DNA from: Lineus longissimus
Taxonomy: Eukaryota > Nemertea > Pilidiophora > Heteronemertea > Lineidae
Length of the DNA: 64,000 nucleotides
Assembly (NCBI RefSeq): GCF_910592395.1
Contig: NC_088312.1
Span: forward strand, 12,526,001 to 12,590,000
Direction of reading: 5' to 3'
Under the pieces are notes generated by a model. That model ran no database searches. It was not told the DNA's origin and was given only the letters and a program-made list of their open reading frames with translations. Position 1 is the first letter of the stretch. Every line of letters starts with the position of its first letter. The position numbers and the translations under genes are program-made. This document shows, in pieces, positions 45,715 through 57,435 of this stretch.

Positions 45715-46235
45715 ACAGTCGGGTGACTGCGCAACAGCTTGTAAATGTCGCCGACTGAAGGTGGAACAGTCGAGCACTAACTCCGCAACACCACGAAAAT
45801 GTGTAAAGGTGGTTCAGTCGAGTAACTCCGCAACACCACATAAATGTGTGAAGGCGTTACAGGCAGGTATCAGCAACACCTTGAAAATATGTTTGTACAT
45901 GCAGTCGAGTACTGCGCAACACTATGTAAATGTGTGAAGGCGTTACAGCCGAGTACATTGTAACTCCGCAACACCACGTTCATGTGTGAACGCGGTAGAG
46001 TCGAGTTACTCCGCAATACCATGTTGATATGTGAAGGGGGTACAATCGAGTACTGCCACACCTTGTAAATGTGTGAAAGTAGTACATTGTACATTCGAGT
46101 AACTCTGCAAAACCATGTTGATCTGTGAAAGTGGTCAGGTTTACTGTCGAGTAATTCCTAAACACCGTGTAATAATGTGAAGGTGGTACAGTCGGGTACA
46201 GTACTCCGCAACACCTTGTAAATGTGTGAAGCAAC
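45715..46235. repeat. Diverged tandem repeat, ~47-bp unit, about 11 copies
   Basis: Each unit carries CAGTCGAGTAACTCCGCAAC followed by ACCAYGT, AATGTGTGAAGG and a variable GGT. The CCGCAACACC landmark recurs every 43-53 bases from about 45736 to 46210. Length and sequence vary much more than in the other two arrays, so this one is older. The frames crossing it are not coding. Confidence 0.85.
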
Positions 46236-47130
46236 TAATCAGCGATTTCACGGCTTTTATTGTCAATAATAATTCTGGATTGCATTCTATAACTGACGTA
46301 TTGCTCTGCGGAGGAGACCTTTGATCTTCTTTGCACGATTTTGTCCGCCTGCAACCATCTGTCTGCGACATTTTTGCTTGATCAATCATCCGAAATATAA
46401 TAATTAGGCATCATGCTTACATTTAGCCTTGGGAGCAGATGTACCGGCAGTCTGCATCCAATATCTGGGGTCAAGTGCGCGCGGAGGTAATGACCGAGTG
46501 CCTGGCGGTAATTAGAACCAGCGCTTTCCGCGGTCCCAAACGCTGCTTTGGACGGTTTAGGACGTGGCTGGGTCAATTTCGATGTGGGGTGATCTCAGTA
46601 TGACTTCAGGCAGACAAAAGCCATCGGGCCGACTGGTACCTTTTTCATATTCAAGAGAGCAGTCTGTGAGATTTACGAAGTAACAATAAATGAATTGACA
46701 ACAATTCCCTTGGCACCTAATGAAATTTAAAATCTATTTGACGTTTAGGATAAAGTGCATACAAAAGAAATGTGATGAAGGGTTGGCTATTGGTTAGGTC
46801 GATGACCTATAGTTCGATTTGGTATCAAAGTGGTGTAATAATGTTGGGACTTTTTTGGCCGACCATGAAATACTTGAACACGGGTCAAAAATATCTTTAC
46901 CATAATTCTCGTTGTACATTATTAGAAGTTCATGAAGGTATTTGATGTTTGTTCCGACAAATAACAGGTTAAACAATATACCATGTACAAACAAAGTGTT
47001 GTGGATCTATCGTTTGGATATCAATTGGATTTCCCGAGCGAATTATCAGAATTTTGATGAATGAAGATATCAGCCGACGCGACCAGTGAAACAGAAAGCC
47101 GTTCAACGCACAAACTTCAACGCGAATCGT
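46236..47130. other. No gene recognised
   Basis: No coding or repeat signal beyond short frames was recognised. Confidence 0.5.
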
Positions 47131-47640
47131 CTTCTCTGTACGTGTTCCCCGTTCTGCCAGAGCAATCTGATCTGGTCGATGGGTGAATCGGATGGCTGAA
47201 CAATGTTGCTGTTATTGATGGGGACGAAAGATCATCTTTGAAACGAACACCCCAACACGAGACCATACCAAGATGGTCCAAAGGCAATGGAGTAGGAGTA
47301 TAAAGGACGTCGACAATCGCCATTAACTTAATGGGACGAGTGTGATAAACATTTAATTGAGGAATCTCCATTTCGCAGTAGATGAGGGGAATAGCTGATA
47401 CAGCCAGTGGACCACAAGTTTTCACTCGCGTGATCATCTCTGTCTGTTCCCGTTCTGCCCGCTGAACCTGGTCAGGTCGAATTGAATCGGAGAATTAAAT
47501 GATTGAACGATGGGTTTGGATGAATCAACGCAACTTAGGTATTCTTCATCCAGCAGAGGTTGGAAGCTTTGCTAGCTCTTCCATCATGCGTCGTGTGGGA
47601 AGAGCGAGGAGTGGTGGTTTTGAAACGCACCTTCGTCCAT
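47131..47640. repeat. Possible old duplication, ~300-380 bp apart
   Basis: GTTCCCCGTTCTGCC...CTGGTCGA...TGAATCGGA...TGAACAATG near 47145 recurs as GTTCCCGTTCTGCC...GGTCGAATTGAATCGGAG...TTGAACGATG near 47448. A TTTGAAACGMACC word also recurs 384 bases apart. The unequal offsets mean indels or chance similarity. Confidence 0.35.
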
Positions 47641-48485
47641 CATCGTCGGCATACTAATCATAATCCCACTACTTGTTGATAAAAAAGGGGGTAGAAAAAT
47701 AATATTCCTCATGGGAATATTCTCCATCACCAGCCGTCATTTAGAATATTTTCGACTCAATTTTTTCATGAGTAAAATGTACATCGTGTCGCATCTTGAT
47801 ATATTCGAGGATAATAGTGTCGGGACACGATTGATGTCACGTCCGCATCCCCATCGGGACCCACCAGCGCCTACTCACGAGAGTTAAATAGATTAGTCTG
47901 GCCAGAACACATCAGTTAGAATAAGTGGTTTGGCATAATTAACTTTATTCTCTAGCAATATGCCTGCTTCCTGATTAGAAAATTAGTGTTATTTTGAACG
48001 GAAAGTGTTTAGTTTTAAAGGGTAGGAAAGGCTATTACCAAATATAGTGCTTCAATGTTATACAATAAACAAAACGATAAATGCTGTAAAGCCGAATTCA
48101 TACTTCCGCTCAAAATGTGGACGCTCGACATCGTCGTGTTGATAATTGACGCGTGCGGGCTCAGTCGGAGATATTCCAACAGAAGATTATCAGGCTGACG
48201 GCATTACATGAATGCAGTCTGGTCTGCTCAGCCACTGGTCCTAAATCAAGACCGTTCAGGTCTCCCTGACAAAGCTAGCGGTAGCATTAGAAATCTCTGT
48301 TCGAAATCGCATAAAAAAGTACTTCTAAAGTGTTAGCATCTGCGTTCGCTAGAAAAGAAAGTGCGCAGGAGTCTACGCCTAGCCACGAAGATGGTGTTTG
48401 TAACCTTTTCGATCCAGCTCAACATACATTGCGGTATTTTGCCTTTTACCTCGCAGTTGTACTCAAGCCCACCCCAATACACGGG
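47641..48485. other. No gene recognised
   Basis: An AATATTCC/GGAATATT hairpin occurs at about 47701. Nothing else was seen. Confidence 0.5.
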
Positions 48486-48648
48486 TACGGTCTATTGTCT
48501 TTGAACAAAGCCCTACCGCACCTAGGCGTAAAATCCCGTTGTTCCTGCTTTATCAAAGGGTTACGGGGGCAAATCATAATAACATTGACTCAAACGAAAC
48601 AGCCTTCATGGGAGTCGATAGATTTAAACCACCAAGGGCAATAAACGT
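48486..48648 (+). repeat. Dispersed repeat family, copy 2
   Basis: Same order of words as 33467-33645: GTCTTTGAACAAAGCCC, AAATCCCGTTGTTCC, CTTTATCAAAGG, GGGGCAAATC and AAACCACCAAGGGCAA. The surrounding 104-codon frame is not shared with the other copy, so this is repeat rather than gene. Confidence 0.45.
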
Positions 48649-49891
48649 ATAATGTAAGTCGCAAGATGCTGCCTTTACATGTAGCTTCGGCATCATAAAG
48701 TCGGGCACTTCCTTCTTTGCTCTCTGATTGGTGACCCGCTCCTACCCTGGTAGAATCGGTGATTAGTAGAGATAAAGCTATCGAAAGATCGGTGCTTGGC
48801 ACTAAATCTGTCCGGTCATCAAATGCATGGCGTCAGACTCGTGATATTGCAGGAATACAAATGGTCTATTACACTCGATCGCCTTTTTTGAGCCACATAC
48901 AAATACTAGAGATAGGTGATAACGTCAAGTGCCGAGTGTAACCAATCTAATCCGACCATAAAGCGTTTCCTATAGGATTAATGATAAGAGACGACCGTGC
49001 ATGGGTCGCGTTGAGACATCATAATCAGGCAAGTTTCGCAACCGCGAAGTGCGAACTTCTATCGTGACCCCGGCACTGCAATAGGGAGATGAGATCAGGG
49101 ACTTATCATGGGTTCTTATAAGTGTATACGGATGGAAATGTACGCAAAATTCATCACCTTTCTACTGAGAATTTTATCCGTATACGTACGCATCCTTAAT
49201 AAGTTGCTGTTCCCAACCTCCCTTATACTTCATTTGGCGACATTCCTAAATCATGGGATCTCCTTTACTCGGTTTTACGAAGAATCGGGGAGATTGTCCA
49301 AACATATCGTCGATATACGTCTACATACTTAGTACTTTGTTGTAAGTAACGCTTCGCAAGTGTTGCGGACCTGCCTAATGACAGAACAGCTCTTTGATGA
49401 GGCTAATTTCGATAGCATGCAGAATTGACCTGAGAATTGATATCGCCCATCGGAATAAAAACGCCACAGTGTTGGTGTTATGGTGCCACTAATTCACGTT
49501 AACAAGCACATGAGACGCGATCGGACAACTCACAGTCACCCACGCACAGACGCAAGGATAGAATTAGCAAAATCTTGGCTTCATCCACTCATTGCAACTT
49601 TGCGGCCGAAATCTCAGGTGACTCGGAATGACAATTGGCCACAAGGGTCTCCTCAGAAAAGGCGATACCGGCTCCCAGTTGTTCTTTACTCGTACCATAT
49701 ATTATCATCATTCTAAATTACCACTCTTAGGACATGACTGATTGGGCTATAGAATATGGCAAACGTGTACTCAAGAGAGAAAAATCTCTGTCTAAGGCAT
49801 TCCTTTATTTATTAGCGCTCTAAAGAGAAAGAAATCCGATTTTCTACGCGTTGATAAATCACCATCATGAAATGACGAAATACTCAGATGT
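48649..49891. other. No gene recognised
   Basis: Only short frames, none with a known signature. Confidence 0.5.
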
Positions 49892-49981
49892 CATGCCGAT
49901 CGATCGGCGTTGTGCGGCGGTATCTCTTCTCCACTAGGAGGAGACTTTAGGATTGACGCGCACAGCCGATAAATCGGCATG
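49892..49981. mobile_element. Ultra-short hairpin element, copy 2 (90 bp)
   Basis: It is bounded by CATGCCGATCGATCGGC and, inverted, CATGCCGATTTATCGGC. Pairing continues through the TGTGCG words to TCTTCTCC/GGAGGAGA around an ACTA loop, so all 90 bases form one hairpin. It is the better folded of the two copies (the other is 28897-28984). Confidence 0.65.
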
Positions 49982-52900
49982 TTTTTGATACGGAAGGCCT
50001 GACATACATGAGGATGTTCAAAACAACAGCTCTATGGTTTACGTGGATGATGTTTTAGTAAAATTATAACCGGGAAGTAATTATAGGCATCAAATAATAT
50101 GTTCTACATGGATTCGTGAAATTAAGTTTTTATAAATCTCGCAGAAAAAATCTCGCGGCCCGCTCGTGGAGAGTGAGGTCTATGCAATCGAAATATATAG
50201 GTCCACCATGTTGGTCTACATACCGTATACACATAATGTACAATACCTGCGACAGAATTAGATCAATTTGGATGAGATGCAGTGTAGACACAGGCGATAC
50301 GTAGATAAATGTCAGGTATTTCGTCAGAGTTTCATCAGGTGCGGCTTTTTCGACGGACGGATTACCTCTGGTACTAAAATGTAGTTCAGAATGAAGCTGG
50401 AAGGTACGTTATCATTACTACATGTTATGGTGTCACATGCAAGGCCGTTATGAATTGAAATGCAAAGGTTGGCCATATTGGTAATTACTTACGGTATTCT
50501 ATATTGTCAGCGGTGTTATATTGATAGCACGCTATGTGACCTGCATCCGAAATGGACAGATACACTTCGTATCAAAGCACATATCATCATTGTCCGGGTA
50601 GATCACTCGCTTCGCGGTACCGCAGATGTCACGAATTGCTTGTAATCACTTGGCTAATGCCATTGTCTGCTAGTTTATCTGCTGTGCATACCGGGTAGCG
50701 TCATTAATGTCGCCATAACTATCTCGGTTGGCGCTAGTTACATTTGTTCACAGTAACATTTGAGGATGGCTCTCAGATTTGAAGATCATCTTCAGAATTA
50801 GCGGCCGTCCACGACTATGAGAACGGAGCATTTTAGCTGAAACAGAAAGTGCAGTTGATCTTGACCGCGTGTAGCATAGTTTGCATTGAATTCTCCCAAA
50901 AAGAACGATTTGGCAAATTACGCTATAGATGGCCGTTTGGATTATTTTGTTAACCTTAAATGTCTATAACTGCTGCTGTCTTGGCCTAAACTATGGCCAA
51001 GTTTGGGATTTCGCTTACCAAATATATGGGAGGATTGCACTTATAATCAAACTTATTGGAGGATTTTGGCATGATGGTTTGAGCATCATTCGTTCAATAA
51101 GATATATGAGGATTGGGCAAATGTCGCTAAAAGAACAGACGGGACTATTGGCACCGGACGCCCTCAGCAATGGTATTTTCTGTAAACATTCTTCAAGGAA
51201 AATTGATTGGTTCTTCATTACATGAAGGTTCTAGTTGCCGCCTAAAGTTCATTACCAATTACAAGTACATAGTGCAATAAAGTACGATTCAATGTCATTT
51301 ACATCCGATACTCTTCGGAGGATTCATTTATACTTAGAAGTTAGATGTATTTAGCGGTTGTACCCAGGCAGACGTTGTCACATATTCGATGTTGCGCCCA
51401 GATTGACGCTGCGACCAGTGATGACACAAACGATGTGTTTTTGCACTTCACGTTTAATATAGGAACTAAAATAGAATAAACAGGAAACATACTAAGTAAC
51501 TGGTAGAAATTAAACAACTATAAACAAGTAAACACACCCAGCGGCAAGCATACAATTAACTCAATTACTGATTAATTAATTGCTCGGATGGAGCTCCATA
51601 CACCACACAGTACTTTGACCCGCCCATACATCTACCAAGTGTACATTGTATATTAAAAAAGGTTTGGCACACTTACCTGAAGCAAATTCACACCTCATTC
51701 CTTTTCCTTATTCACACGGCCAGACAGGAAGTGCTCAGAAACCCAGTGGGCAACTTCCTACAACACACCCCTTCAAACCAAACAATAACCCAGTCACACC
51801 AACACTCATACTGACACAATGACAACCATAGTTAGAAATGCGCGTTTTGGGACAGACGTGAAGATAAACTTTATCCATATTACTGAGTTGGGAAGTTTCG
51901 AGCGTCAAGGGTGTTTTGCCGTATGAACAATAAAGGACGTTAATATAATATTTAATGATGAAGGAATCCGGAGCCTGCGGAAGAAACCCGCGTTATCACG
52001 GTGGTTAATGGCTAAGGTATTGGTTTACGTTTGCAGCACAATGGAAACATGGCCCTCCCATTACAGTGTCAGAGAGGTACACCGGATAAAAAACAATCAC
52101 AGGGGGCCTTATGCCCCTCAAAATAAACTAATCATTTGTATTGATGTTTCTTTAGTGTCGTCATTTCCTCTCCAGGTAAACACGTATTTTTCTTAGGCAA
52201 ATCGATACCTTGAGCCACCGTGGTTATGTGAGAGACTTACAAAACCAAAACAGTGTTTAAGCCTTTGGTCCAGCAGGCAATGAGATAATACTCTTTCAAG
52301 CCGCCGACTCCCATCAAATAGCTACACAGCTCATAAAGCAGAAACTGATGACAAACCCTCTGACCACTGACTTCTGATTCTCCAAGAGGTGCCAAACCAA
52401 TATATTATGTCCTCTAACACCCTTAGACTAATAACTTACAGGCCAGTGGCCGAGTCCACAAATCCCTGGTCACAAAGATCAGGCAGGTCATCCTGTGTCA
52501 AACACTTCTCGGGGAAGATTCGATTTCATTGTAGGTTGGAAACTACGATGAGACTTGCGGTGATCTGTGAGGGACAATACGGTTGTGATACTATAGATAG
52601 ACAAGCTCGGGGGTCATTTGGCAACTCCTATTATAAAGTCATTGGCATTATGTGAATATCGTCTCAAGGCTCTTGTAGTATTGGTCATATGCTGATGAAA
52701 TCAGAAAGCTGCTATAGCATGGTAAGTTTTGCAGTTTTGCAGTCAGAATACAAATAATGGTTCTAAAGAGAATGATACGTTTGGTCAGCATTCAACTCGA
52801 AACACATGTGCTATGGCGTCTGCAATTCTAGATCGACACCCGACCCGAACATTTACTTTCATGTATCAGGCTGTCACCATCTTCCCGCGGGTAAATAGAC

Positions 52901-54480
52901 GGATTGAGCGATTCCAAGCTGCGGGGGCGTTTACGAAAGATCAAGAGCAAGGTTTTACGCGCAATAAATTCACAGGTCGCTGAGCCGGCACTCTTGAATC
53001 GACTCATTTCGACTGGTTTATAATAAACAAATAAACTGTCACATAAATCAGGTACGTTCGACCGAGCGGAATGGATCAATGGAAATATCGGCAAATACTG
53101 ATAATTTTGATTGCTTGGTATGGCGACAATCAGCCTGGAGGGTCGTGTTTGGGTAGCCTAATTCATCAGGAGCCGCGGTGGGTTTGTGGCCCGGGTTTTA
53201 AGCTATATACATGTAGCGGCCACCAGAGGTCGCTTGTCCAAACCCCACTATGGGTCTCACTGCCGAAAAAGCCTTACTCTACTAAAGTGTTAAAAATGGG
53301 TACCGTTTGAATATGCGAGCAGCGCTGCTGAAGGATTTCAGGATTGAGCTGGGCTAAAGTGCGAAGTCGGAACAGTTAAAGGTATCTCTAGGTAACGCTA
53401 GCATACTCTAAAGTTAACTTTCTTATGATTAAAGGCTAGTCTAGGGGCTGGCCTTGTATCGGCTGTAGAATACTAGCGCTGATAACGCTATAGCATAAGT
53501 GGCTAACGCTGAATTGCGATAGTTATGCCTCTTGTCTTTTAAAAGCAGTTCGAATAGGCAACTGTGCAGGTTTAAGTCCGGACGCTATCCACTTCCTCGA
53601 ACCCAATAGCTCGGCTGCGACTGACATGACTGAGGAGTGCAGGTAAATGCGCCATTTCCCTGCTTGAACGCCAGAACACATCCTGGAGGACTCGAGGACT
53701 GTCCCATGTTGAGGTGACCAATCAAGAGGACGCTTGGCGAGAGCTTAGCGCCTGCTGAACGCTGAGGAAAAAGAACTGCTGTAGAGGAAAAGCCTTGGAT
53801 GATTGATTCATGTCTAGGAGGGCAACAACAATCCGAGTCTCATGAGCGAGAATGCAGCTAATTAGGTCTTAATTAGCTAGCTTCATGAGGCAGTGCAAGA
53901 AACGACAAGGCCGTGGCCACAGGCAAAATATGGTCAACAACAGATGGTCTCTGGTGAATGTCTGAGGAGTTAGGGGACAAACACGGAGGAAAAGCCCCAG
54001 GGCCTCGAAACATCAGGCATGTCATCCTTCCTGGCCCAAGAAGGGTTCAGGTGGTCAGCCTCGGGTGGGTGTAGGGTTGATCAGTCATGAGGAAGGATCT
54101 GGAGGGTTCCTTTATGTGTGTGTTAATAGCGAACCGCGTCCGAAGCTGGTTCGTGTGCGGCTAAATCTATGGAAATTCAGTAATTCCTTGGACATGAAAG
54201 TTACTCATGCAACCACTTTTATAGAGACAAGGAATGATCCTACATAGAGAAAGACATATTCCAAAAGACGCTCAATGGTACAAAAACACAAGAGGGCGAT
54301 TTCGAAAAAGTAAGCGGCAGCATTGTACGGCAATGGAGCAGAGCCAAATTAAAACTGACTGAAGCAAAAATTCAAAGAAGAAGTGAATGCTATCAAGGAA
54401 ATGTCACTAACTGTTGTATTCCCAGCAAACACTCCTCGACCCGGAACTAGGCCAGTTTGAAAATCCGTCCTCTGGTAAAA
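49982..54480. other. No gene recognised
   Basis: About 4.5 kb without a supported gene. A frame from ATGGCC at 50929 (98 codons, partly hydrophobic) resembles nothing known. The stretch 53380-53600 has repeated TAACGCTAG-like words and a weak tRNA B-box-like GGTTTAAGTCC at 53569 whose arms do not pair. Confidence 0.45.
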
Positions 54481-54523
54481 ATGAAGTCACTTCATTTTGG
54501 TGCCGGGTGTTTTAACACCCGGC
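54481..54523. repeat. Two adjacent perfect palindromes
   Basis: ATGAAGT-C-ACTTCAT (54481-54495) is followed six bases later by GCCGGGTGTT-TT-AACACCCGGC (54502-54523), a GC-rich 10-bp stem with a 2-base loop. A Helitron-type 3' hairpin was considered, but no CTRR end follows on either strand. Confidence 0.8.
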
Positions 54524-55114
54524 GTGGGTCTATATGCTGTCACAACCTGGCAAGAGTCTAGGTTAAACAATCTGCCGATGTTGGCGGCAATATGAAATAT
54601 TTTACGGCAGTTTGAATTTAAAAGTGATAGAGGAAATGCGATATTTTCCCCAAACACAAACTTGACATCATTCGGGAAAACGGCTGTAGCCCGGGACGTG
54701 GAGGTCGTATCACACCGCGTCCGCAGACCCCGATTAGGAGCAAGTGTCATTCAAGCTGGCATTTCCCACCTAATGCATCCTGGCACCAGTTGTTTTCAAT
54801 ATATTCCGCCTTTCGATATTTCAAATTTTCGTATGAGGGAGGCGTATCAAAAGCCTGAATCTCAGGATGCACCTGATGTGACTCGAACAGTTTTTTTATC
54901 AGCCTACCATCAAGACGGACCATGTGGACTTGTTGGCCCTGTTTTGTATGCATCCCCAGCTAATCTGATTTGGTTGTTAACTCCAAAACGCCCCCGGTAC
55001 TAAATGAGAATTTCTGTCGCCATGGACACTAGGGTTTACAATCGTCATGTATCGTCATCATACTAGTGTATACATTTACCTAGAACTGCCTTAAGTAACA
55101 GCAATTGAGTAGCT
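54524..55114. other. No gene recognised
   Basis: A 113-codon plus frame (54662-55003) is unlike known families. It may be part of the decayed LINE that follows, but no motif shows this. Confidence 0.4.
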
Positions 55115-55665
55115 AGCTATACACGATTGTTTTAATATTGTTTTAGATTTTGATACACACAGTTTTATAAACCCCGATGTTATTAGAACGGACGACGGTA
55201 TACGACTTGGACAGCCGCGATTTCATTCGGAAGCGTTCGGTACATCTTATTTTCTTAGAATTCCGAAGTTATGGAACTTTTTTACCTCTTGAAGTCAGGA
55301 GCCAGAAAAAGATCTTTCAAGACCTGATTAGAGAAATTTTATGTAGACAGAATGGATGGTCTAGGTGTTGACAACATGTGTACTTTCGTCAGCTTTTGTC
55401 GTTGCTTCAATTGCCGACCCACCTAGCTGATGCACATGTCGTCATCATCTGGATTATCCGTTCCGTCGTCCCTCTTTCTTGGTGCCATTGAAAAGGTGGT
55501 TACTCGTGGTGCATGTAATTTTACCAACGTATATTTTTAAAAGCACATTTTATTTACTGTATCGATTATGTTTTATATTCCTGTGTACATGCTTCCACGA
55601 ATAAACTAACCTAAACTAAACTAAACTATACCCTACCCTTACCCTACCCTATACAGTCATTCCTA
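55115..55665 (+). mobile_element. Degraded 3' end of a second LINE family
   Basis: One frame reads LGQPRFHSEAFGTSYF and then IPKLWNFF, the pattern seen at the C-terminus of many Jockey/CR1-type reverse transcriptases (basic residues, PR.....A....F.R.P.LWN). It breaks at a TGA near 55290 and continues in another frame as EVRSQKKIFQDLIREIL, so at least one frameshift has occurred. A ~230-base 3' UTR follows, ending ACGAATAAACTAACC, then CTAAA repeats and CCCTA repeats (55608-55652). It differs from the LINE at 8.7-12.6 kb. The upstream extent of the remnant is unclear. Confidence 0.6.
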
Positions 55666-55976
55666 CTGACGTGTCACCACCAGACGCTAAACGATAAACA
55701 CAGGATTATCTATGATTCATGTGCGTTGTCAACATGGCCTCAGTTGGAGATCAGTTGACAGCTTTGCTCGATCATAAAGATGGCCGCCGGTTGTTGCTGA
55801 GGGCTAATTGAACATACATGTACAACAGGCGGCTTGAGAGGGTTGTGTTCGGACCTCTGAATGCCCAATCAGAAATGCTGAATTTTCCATCAGTGTAGCA
55901 GTAATTAGAAAATGAGCCAATCATAGTGCTTTCATTTGGTAGACTTCCAGGTTTCTTTCTGAAATGCTGAAGGGTA
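55666..55976. other. No gene recognised
   Basis: An AAGATGGCCGCC motif occurs near 55778, but its frame closes after six codons. Confidence 0.5.
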
Positions 55977-56251
55977 ATGCAATTATCAACTCGTATCTCC
56001 CCCCCCCCCCTCTCAAGCTTCGACAAGACATGGCGTCGAATTTTGGCGAATCTTATCCATTATCTGTGCATTGCCGTCCGTAGCTTTGACGTTGATTTGT
56101 AAGCCTCCAGTGATCCAACGTCAAATCTTGGCGATACACAGGGCCGTTGATCGCCAAGTCTTATCGTCGAAGGTTTGAACTCATATAGCTTGAGGTGTCG
56201 AAGGCTTGATGGGGGGGGGGGGGGTCACAAGATACGAGTTGATAATTGCAT
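55977..56251. mobile_element. 275-bp hairpin element with poly(C)/poly(G) in its arms
   Basis: The outer 22 bases are perfectly inverted (55977-55998 against 56230-56251, beginning ATGCAATTATCAACTCGTAT). Just inside, 12 C (55999-56010) faces 14 G (56211-56224), then TCAAGCTTCGACA faces TGTCGAAGGCTTGA. Weaker pairing (GGCGAATCTTAT) continues inward. It is a non-coding fold-back MITE; no target duplication is evident. Confidence 0.85.
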
Positions 56252-57338
56252 AAACGGGGGCGACATATGTTGAGATCAATTTTGGAATACTGTGTTACTG
56301 TAAGGCAGCTTCGACATAAATGATTCTTATCATAGAAAAGGCTACTACACAATACCGTTACATGTATTTGTTGCAAGAAATTGTTCTCTGACTTTGTAAG
56401 AGTTAAACAAAGCATGGACATGTACTGTACTTTCATCTCGACATGCTTGATTAGCAAAGCTAAGCTAAAGCACTTCGCCATTATGCCACAGCTGCTCGGA
56501 TCTCATCGCCAGATTCAGTCATATACAAATGAAATATCGAGAGGTGGAGCGTATCGAAAACCACTGGTTATACGAGGATGCTCGGTTCTGGCCGCCCGTT
56601 TGTAATACTTTACATGACAGAAGTAACTGTTGATGGTCAATATCCTCTGGTTTGCCAGCTGGCTTTACTAGTTTGAGACTAGGTTGATATTGATGACATG
56701 TAAGCCCTACTTAATGAGCCAGTGTCAAGCGATAGAGAACGGGATGACCAATCTTCACTTACTAATGATGTGGGCTAATGGGAAACGTACGCGAGTGTAC
56801 TTTAGATGGTCACAGTGATATCTCGTTCAACAGTTCAACAATTTCTTTCATCAGCATTTTAAAAACATATGTACGTAAGACTTCCAGTCAATCTATATTC
56901 GATTTAACCAATCAAATGATCACATTAGTCATGAAAATAAGAATATGGAAATGAACATGAAATTGCATGGTCGAAAAGTATTTTCATAAAAATTTTCGTT
57001 GCAGCGAAATATTTCATCGCGAACAAATTACAGAATCTTGCAATGATGAAGTGATTCTATACCAGAGAACTATATCATAGTTTCCGTCGTCCGTCGTCGT
57101 CGTCTGTGAGCAATTCACAAAATAGTGACCTGTTTTTTAACCACTTACATGTACATGCAGTAAGCTATAAACTGAAAACTTTGTACACATAACCCATTTA
57201 GATCAGACGACCCACCTGATATTAAATTACGGTCCAGCCAGATTCTTGACTTTGCCGCCAGGGGGGCCAAAACTAAAAACTTAAAAAGTGCAACATCTCA
57301 CTTACATGTATTACTGACTCGTTTTCAATAAAACCTTG
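56252..57338. other. No gene recognised
   Basis: AT-rich non-coding DNA with ACATGTA palindromes and short frames only. Confidence 0.5.
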
Positions 57339-57435
57339 GTTGGTACCAGACCAGATCAGACCTGCTTGGAGCGCGTTTAGACGGCGGACCTATCTAGACT
57401 GATATGGGTCGGTGTGGGTTCCGTGTACACGGCCC
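57339..57435. mobile_element. MITE with GGGC...ACACGG ends, copy 3 (short)
   Basis: The right end is the reverse complement of GGGCCGTGTACACGGAAC. The interior has CCAGACCAGATCAGACC as in copy 1. The left end lacks the GGGC part, so the copy is 5'-truncated or decayed. Confidence 0.55.

Noticed and set aside
50929-51225. 98-codon frame starting ATGGCC with hydrophobic stretches
   Set aside because: No homologous family recognised, no splice context, and it is opposed by a minus-strand frame.
53480-53600. tRNA-like A-box and B-box words
   Set aside because: The B-box-like GGTTTAAGTCC does not have a pairing T-stem and the box spacing is too long; no cloverleaf can be drawn.
54502-54530. Helitron 3' terminus
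   Set aside because: The hairpin fits, but neither strand has CTRR at the required distance and no TC 5' end was found.
54662-55003. 113-codon plus-strand frame as LINE ORF fragment
   Set aside because: It sits before a LINE 3' remnant but shows no endonuclease or RT motif; kept as unassigned.
55620-55655. Interstitial telomere tract (CCCTA repeats)
   Set aside because: Only four or so imperfect units directly following LINE tail repeats; more simply explained as part of the tail.
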